Positions 5,719 to 7,564 of a stretch of 7,564 nt of DNA are shown here, piece by piece (position 1 is the first letter of the stretch; each line of letters starts with the position of its first letter). The notes under the pieces were generated by a model. The model was not told where the DNA came from, did no database searches, and worked only from the letters and a program-made list of their open reading frames with translations. Where the stretch lies: contig VBGO01000059.1 in the NCBI GenBank assembly GCA_005882525.1, positions 1-7,564 of the forward strand, written 5' to 3'. The position numbers and the translations under genes were made by a program. The DNA is from Chloroflexota bacterium. Lineage in GTDB: Bacteria > Chloroflexota > Dormibacteria > CF-121.

Positions 5719-5747
5719 AAAGGCCGGCATCCCGCCGGTCTTTTTTT
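5719..5747 (+). terminator. Intrinsic terminator after the small membrane protein
   Basis: The stem pairs GGCCGGC (5722-5728) with GCCGGTC (5734-5740), including one G-U pair, around the loop ATCCC. It is followed by seven T residues (5741-5747). AAA at 5719-5721 can extend the stem into the T tract. It lies 22 bases after the stop codon and insulates the downstream pilin gene. Confidence 0.9.
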
Positions 5748-5806
5748 ACGGATCGGTTCCGAAAGCGACGATCCTGTAACGGGGGGCGAAACGCAACGCG
5801 CTCACA

Positions 5807-6001
5807 ATGGCTCGTATGCATCTCGCTGAACTCATTCGTCGACTGGTCGAGCGTTTGATCCGCAGCGAACGGGGCCAGGGAATGGTCGAGTATGCCCTGA
5901 TCCTGGTCCTGATCGCGGTGGTAGTGATCGTGTTGCTGATCGTCCTGGGTAACCAGGTGCAGAACGTCTTCTGCAACATCAGTGGCGCGATGGGGCAATA
6001 G
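5807..6001 (+). CDS. Flp/Fap-type IVb pilin prepilin
   Basis: This 64-residue protein is the structural subunit of a Flp (Tad) type pilus. It has a basic leader of 23 residues ending ERG. The conserved Glu28-Tyr29 sits five and six positions after Gly23, giving a predicted prepilin-peptidase cut at Gly23/Gln24. A continuous hydrophobic helix follows (ALILVLIAVVVIVLLIVLG, 30-48), then a short tail with one cysteine (Cys56). Length and layout match the family. An in-frame TAA at 5777-5779 limits the start to ATG 5807 or ATG 5816. Neither has a good ribosome binding site (G6 at 5781-5786 is about 20 bases away), and no clear promoter is seen after the terminator at 5747. The tad secretion genes (ATPase, platform proteins, prepilin peptidase) are not in the window, so assembly must rely on genes elsewhere. 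Confidence 0.9.
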   Translation: MARMHLAELIRRLVERLIRSERGQGMVEYALILVLIAVVVIVLLIVLGNQVQNVFCNISGAMGQ

Positions 6002-6009
6002 CCGGCGCG

Positions 6010-6015
6010 TAGGCT
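6010..6015 (+). promoter_or_regulatory. Leaderless-type -10 box (TAGGCT) for mobA
   Basis: TAGGCT fits TANNNT and sits exactly at -12 to -7 relative to the mobA ATG at 6022. No purine-rich ribosome binding site lies between the pilin stop (5999-6001) and that ATG. The geometry is identical to that of the dehydrogenase gene at 4513. Confidence 0.45.
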
Positions 6016-6021
6016 TTTGCT

Positions 6022-6618
6022 ATGCGCAGCGGCTGCAGCCTCGTGATCCTGGCTGGCGGCCTGAGCCGCCGCATGGGGCGCGCCAAGGCGGCTTTGCCGG
6101 CGGGCGATGGGACGCTGATCGAGCACCTCGCTCGCCGGCTGGCGCCCGTCATCGACGAGATCATCATCGCTGGTGGCTCAGACCGGACGAGCCTTGACGG
6201 GGTGCGCCTCGTCCAGGACCGCGATGGCGGCCTCGGTCCGCTGGCGGGCATACACGCCGGCCTAACCGCCGCTCGGCACCCCCATGCCTTTGTCGTGGGC
6301 TGCGACCTGCCGGATGTGGAACCTGCCCTCGTCACATTGCTCCGACACCTGGCGGGCGACTACGACGCCGTGGTGCCGCGGGTTGACCGCGAACCCGAGG
6401 GCGTCTGCGCCCTCTATGCGCGGACCCTCGCGCCCCGGATCGAAGGCTTGCTCGACGCCCGCGAGCGCAGCATCAAGGGCCTGTTGGCCGCCAGTCATGT
6501 CCGCTACGTCGGGCCCGATGAACTGTTCGCCGTCGATCCGGAGTTGCGTTCGTTTCGCAATATCAACACCCCGGCGGATTACCAGGCCTGGCTCAGGTCG
6601 CAACCGGCTTCGCGTTGA
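6022..6618 (+). CDS. mobA: Molybdenum cofactor guanylyltransferase MobA
   Basis: This 198-residue cytosolic enzyme joins GMP from GTP to Mo-molybdopterin, making the guanine dinucleotide cofactor used by DMSO-reductase-family enzymes such as formate dehydrogenase and respiratory nitrate reductase. The nucleotide-binding signature LAGGLSRRMGRAKAALP is at 10-26, with Lys22 as the conserved lysine. DGGLGPLAGI (68-77) is the GPLxGI loop, CDLPD (94-98) the metal-binding acidic motif, EPEGVCALY (124-132) the PL-type loop, and FRNINTPADY (178-187) the C-terminal signature. Length is typical. It lies 20 bases after the pilin gene without a ribosome binding site, so it may start leaderless from its own -10 box. 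Its 3' end overlaps the convergent YyaL-family gene by 26 bases. No other molybdopterin gene is visible. The related cytidylyltransferase MocA is the main alternative. GTP specificity is the usual reading of LAGGxSxRMG with NxNTPxD. Confidence 0.9.
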   Translation: MRSGCSLVILAGGLSRRMGRAKAALPAGDGTLIEHLARRLAPVIDEIIIAGGSDRTSLDGVRLVQDRDGGLGPLAGIHAGLTAARHPHAFVVGCDLPDVEPALVTLLRHLAGDYDAVVPRVDREPEGVCALYARTLAPRIEGLLDARERSIKGLLAASHVRYVGPDELFAVDPELRSFRNINTPADYQAWLRSQPASR

Positions 6619-7564
6619 ACGCATCCAGCTGGCGCGCCAGCTCGGTGGGGTCGGTGGTCGGCGCCTGGCAAACGAAGCCTTCACAGAGATAGGCGGTCGC
6701 TCTGCCATCGATGGCGTGCCGGTCGGCCAGCAGTGGCATCGCCAGGCCATCGTCGGTCCCGGGTGCCACGGCAATCAGCCGGTTGGGGAGGAAGCGCTCG
6801 CGGACGACCTCGAGGAGGCGCAGGGTTTGCGGGTCCGCGGGCTTGCCGATCACGGCCAGCTCGATCTTTCGAGCCAGCTGAAAATCCAGCACGGCCAGCA
6901 ACCGGCCAAACGCTTGTGGGGCTTTCGCGGCGGTCGGTGCAAGTCTGGCCAGCGTGGCGCCCGCCCGGTCGATCCACGAGGCCTCGCCCAGCAACATGCC
7001 GGCGCGCAATAGCACGTCGACCGCCAGCGACGTCCCCGAGGGGATGGCATTGTCGGTGACATCCTGGGGTCGCGCCACCAATCGTTCCTGGTCTGCGGCG
7101 GAATCGAAGAAGGCCGCCTGCGAGTCGTCCCAGAATGCGGCCAGCATTTCGCGGACCAGGCCACGCAGCGCCTCGAGCCAGCCGGGAGCGAAGGTCGCTT
7201 CATACAGGCTTAGAAGCCCGTCGGCCACCGCCGCCTGGTCCTCGAGGAAACCGGCCAGCGGCGCTCGGCCGTCCTTGTAGCTTCGCCGCATCCTTCCGCC
7301 ATGGCGGAGCCGTGATAGCAGGAAGCGGGCGTTGGCCTCGGCAGCGGCTACCAGGTCGGGCCTGTCGAGCACCCGGCCGGCTTCGGCAAAGGCGCGCAAC
7401 ATCAGCCCGTTCCATCCCGCGATCACCTTCTCATCACGATGCGGCCGCACCCGGCGCGCCCGGAAAGCCATCAGCCGGTCGCGAGCCGCGTCCAGCATCT
7501 CGCCCGCGCCTGATGCCACCGGGTGCAGGATGCTTCGGGCTTCGAAATTTCCTTCAGCGGTCAC
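6593..7564 (-). CDS. YyaL/SPATA20-family protein (DUF255), C-terminal half
   Basis: The window holds about 323 codons of the C-terminal part. The gene enters from the right edge, so its true start lies outside; the GTG at 7562-7564 is an internal valine codon. The family (COG1331) has an N-terminal thioredoxin-like domain followed by a six-hairpin glycosidase-like all-helical domain, typically 650-700 residues. Only the helical domain is seen here. Family landmarks, numbered within the fragment, are TAEGNFE (2-8), DEKVIAGWNGLM (44-55), RSYKDG (94-99), FLEDQA (106-111), LYEATF (120-125), RPQDVTDNAIPSGTS (165-179), FLPN (258-261) and AYLCEGFVCQAP (291-302, with Cys294 and Cys299). The molecular function of the family is not established; annotations as cellobiose epimerase-like or redox proteins rest on fold. 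It converges on mobA with a 26-base coding overlap. The frame is intact throughout. Confidence 0.92.
   Translation of the reverse strand: MTAEGNFEARSILHPVASGAGEMLDAARDRLMAFRARRVRPHRDEKVIAGWNGLMLRAFAEAGRVLDRPDLVAAAEANARFLLSRLRHGGRMRRSYKDGRAPLAGFLEDQAAVADGLLSLYEATFAPGWLEALRGLVREMLAAFWDDSQAAFFDSAADQERLVARPQDVTDNAIPSGTSLAVDVLLRAGMLLGEASWIDRAGATLARLAPTAAKAPQAFGRLLAVLDFQLARKIELAVIGKPADPQTLRLLEVVRERFLPNRLIAVAPGTDDGLAMPLLADRHAIDGRATAYLCEGFVCQAPTTDPTELARQLDAFNAKPVAT

Noticed and set aside
5753..5780. Promoter for the pilin gene using TGTAAC (5775-5780) as -10
   Set aside because: No -35-like hexamer lies at 16-18 bases upstream, and the -10 is only a partial match.

Overview
The window is 7.6 kb of high-GC chromosomal DNA with ordinary housekeeping and transport genes. 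The gene style suggests an environmental bacterium of the Chloroflexota or a nearby Terrabacteria lineage. The clues are a Flp/Fap-type pilin with the GQGMVEYALI core, a proline/threonine-rich surface-type protein, a YyaL-type protein, and an alpha-glucoside-type ABC importer whose operon carries no ATPase gene. The lineage is an inference from protein style. No rRNA or tRNA gene is present to confirm it.

Left part (1-3864): the first 187 bases hold the N-terminus, on the minus strand, of a PEP-synthase-family phosphotransferase, possibly of the rifampicin phosphotransferase type. A 462-base intergenic region separates it from a divergent plus-strand operon. That operon encodes a lipoprotein sugar-binding protein and two inner-membrane permeases, in the order and with the features of the AglE/AglF/AglG alpha-glucoside family. 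A good sigma-70-like promoter lies 47 bases upstream of the first gene. The operon stops without an ATP-binding subunit.

Middle part (3865-5265): a minus-strand gene for a proline-rich protein anchored by two hydrophobic segments converges on the importer operon, with two bases between the stop codons. It is divergent from a YdfG-like short-chain dehydrogenase that appears to be translated from a leaderless mRNA.

Right part (5266-7564): a 74-residue single-span membrane protein forms a complete solo transcription unit, with an extended -10 promoter, a strong ribosome binding site and an intrinsic terminator. It is followed by a Flp-type pilin, then mobA (molybdenum cofactor guanylyltransferase, also apparently leaderless). 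The C-terminal half of a YyaL/SPATA20-family protein lies on the minus strand and overlaps mobA tail to tail by 26 bases.

I found no CRISPR array, insertion sequence, phage gene, tRNA or recognisable riboswitch. I also see no convincing novel multi-gene system. The items most worth following are the strongly expressed-looking small membrane protein, the pair of leaderless starts with identical geometry, and the ATPase-less importer.
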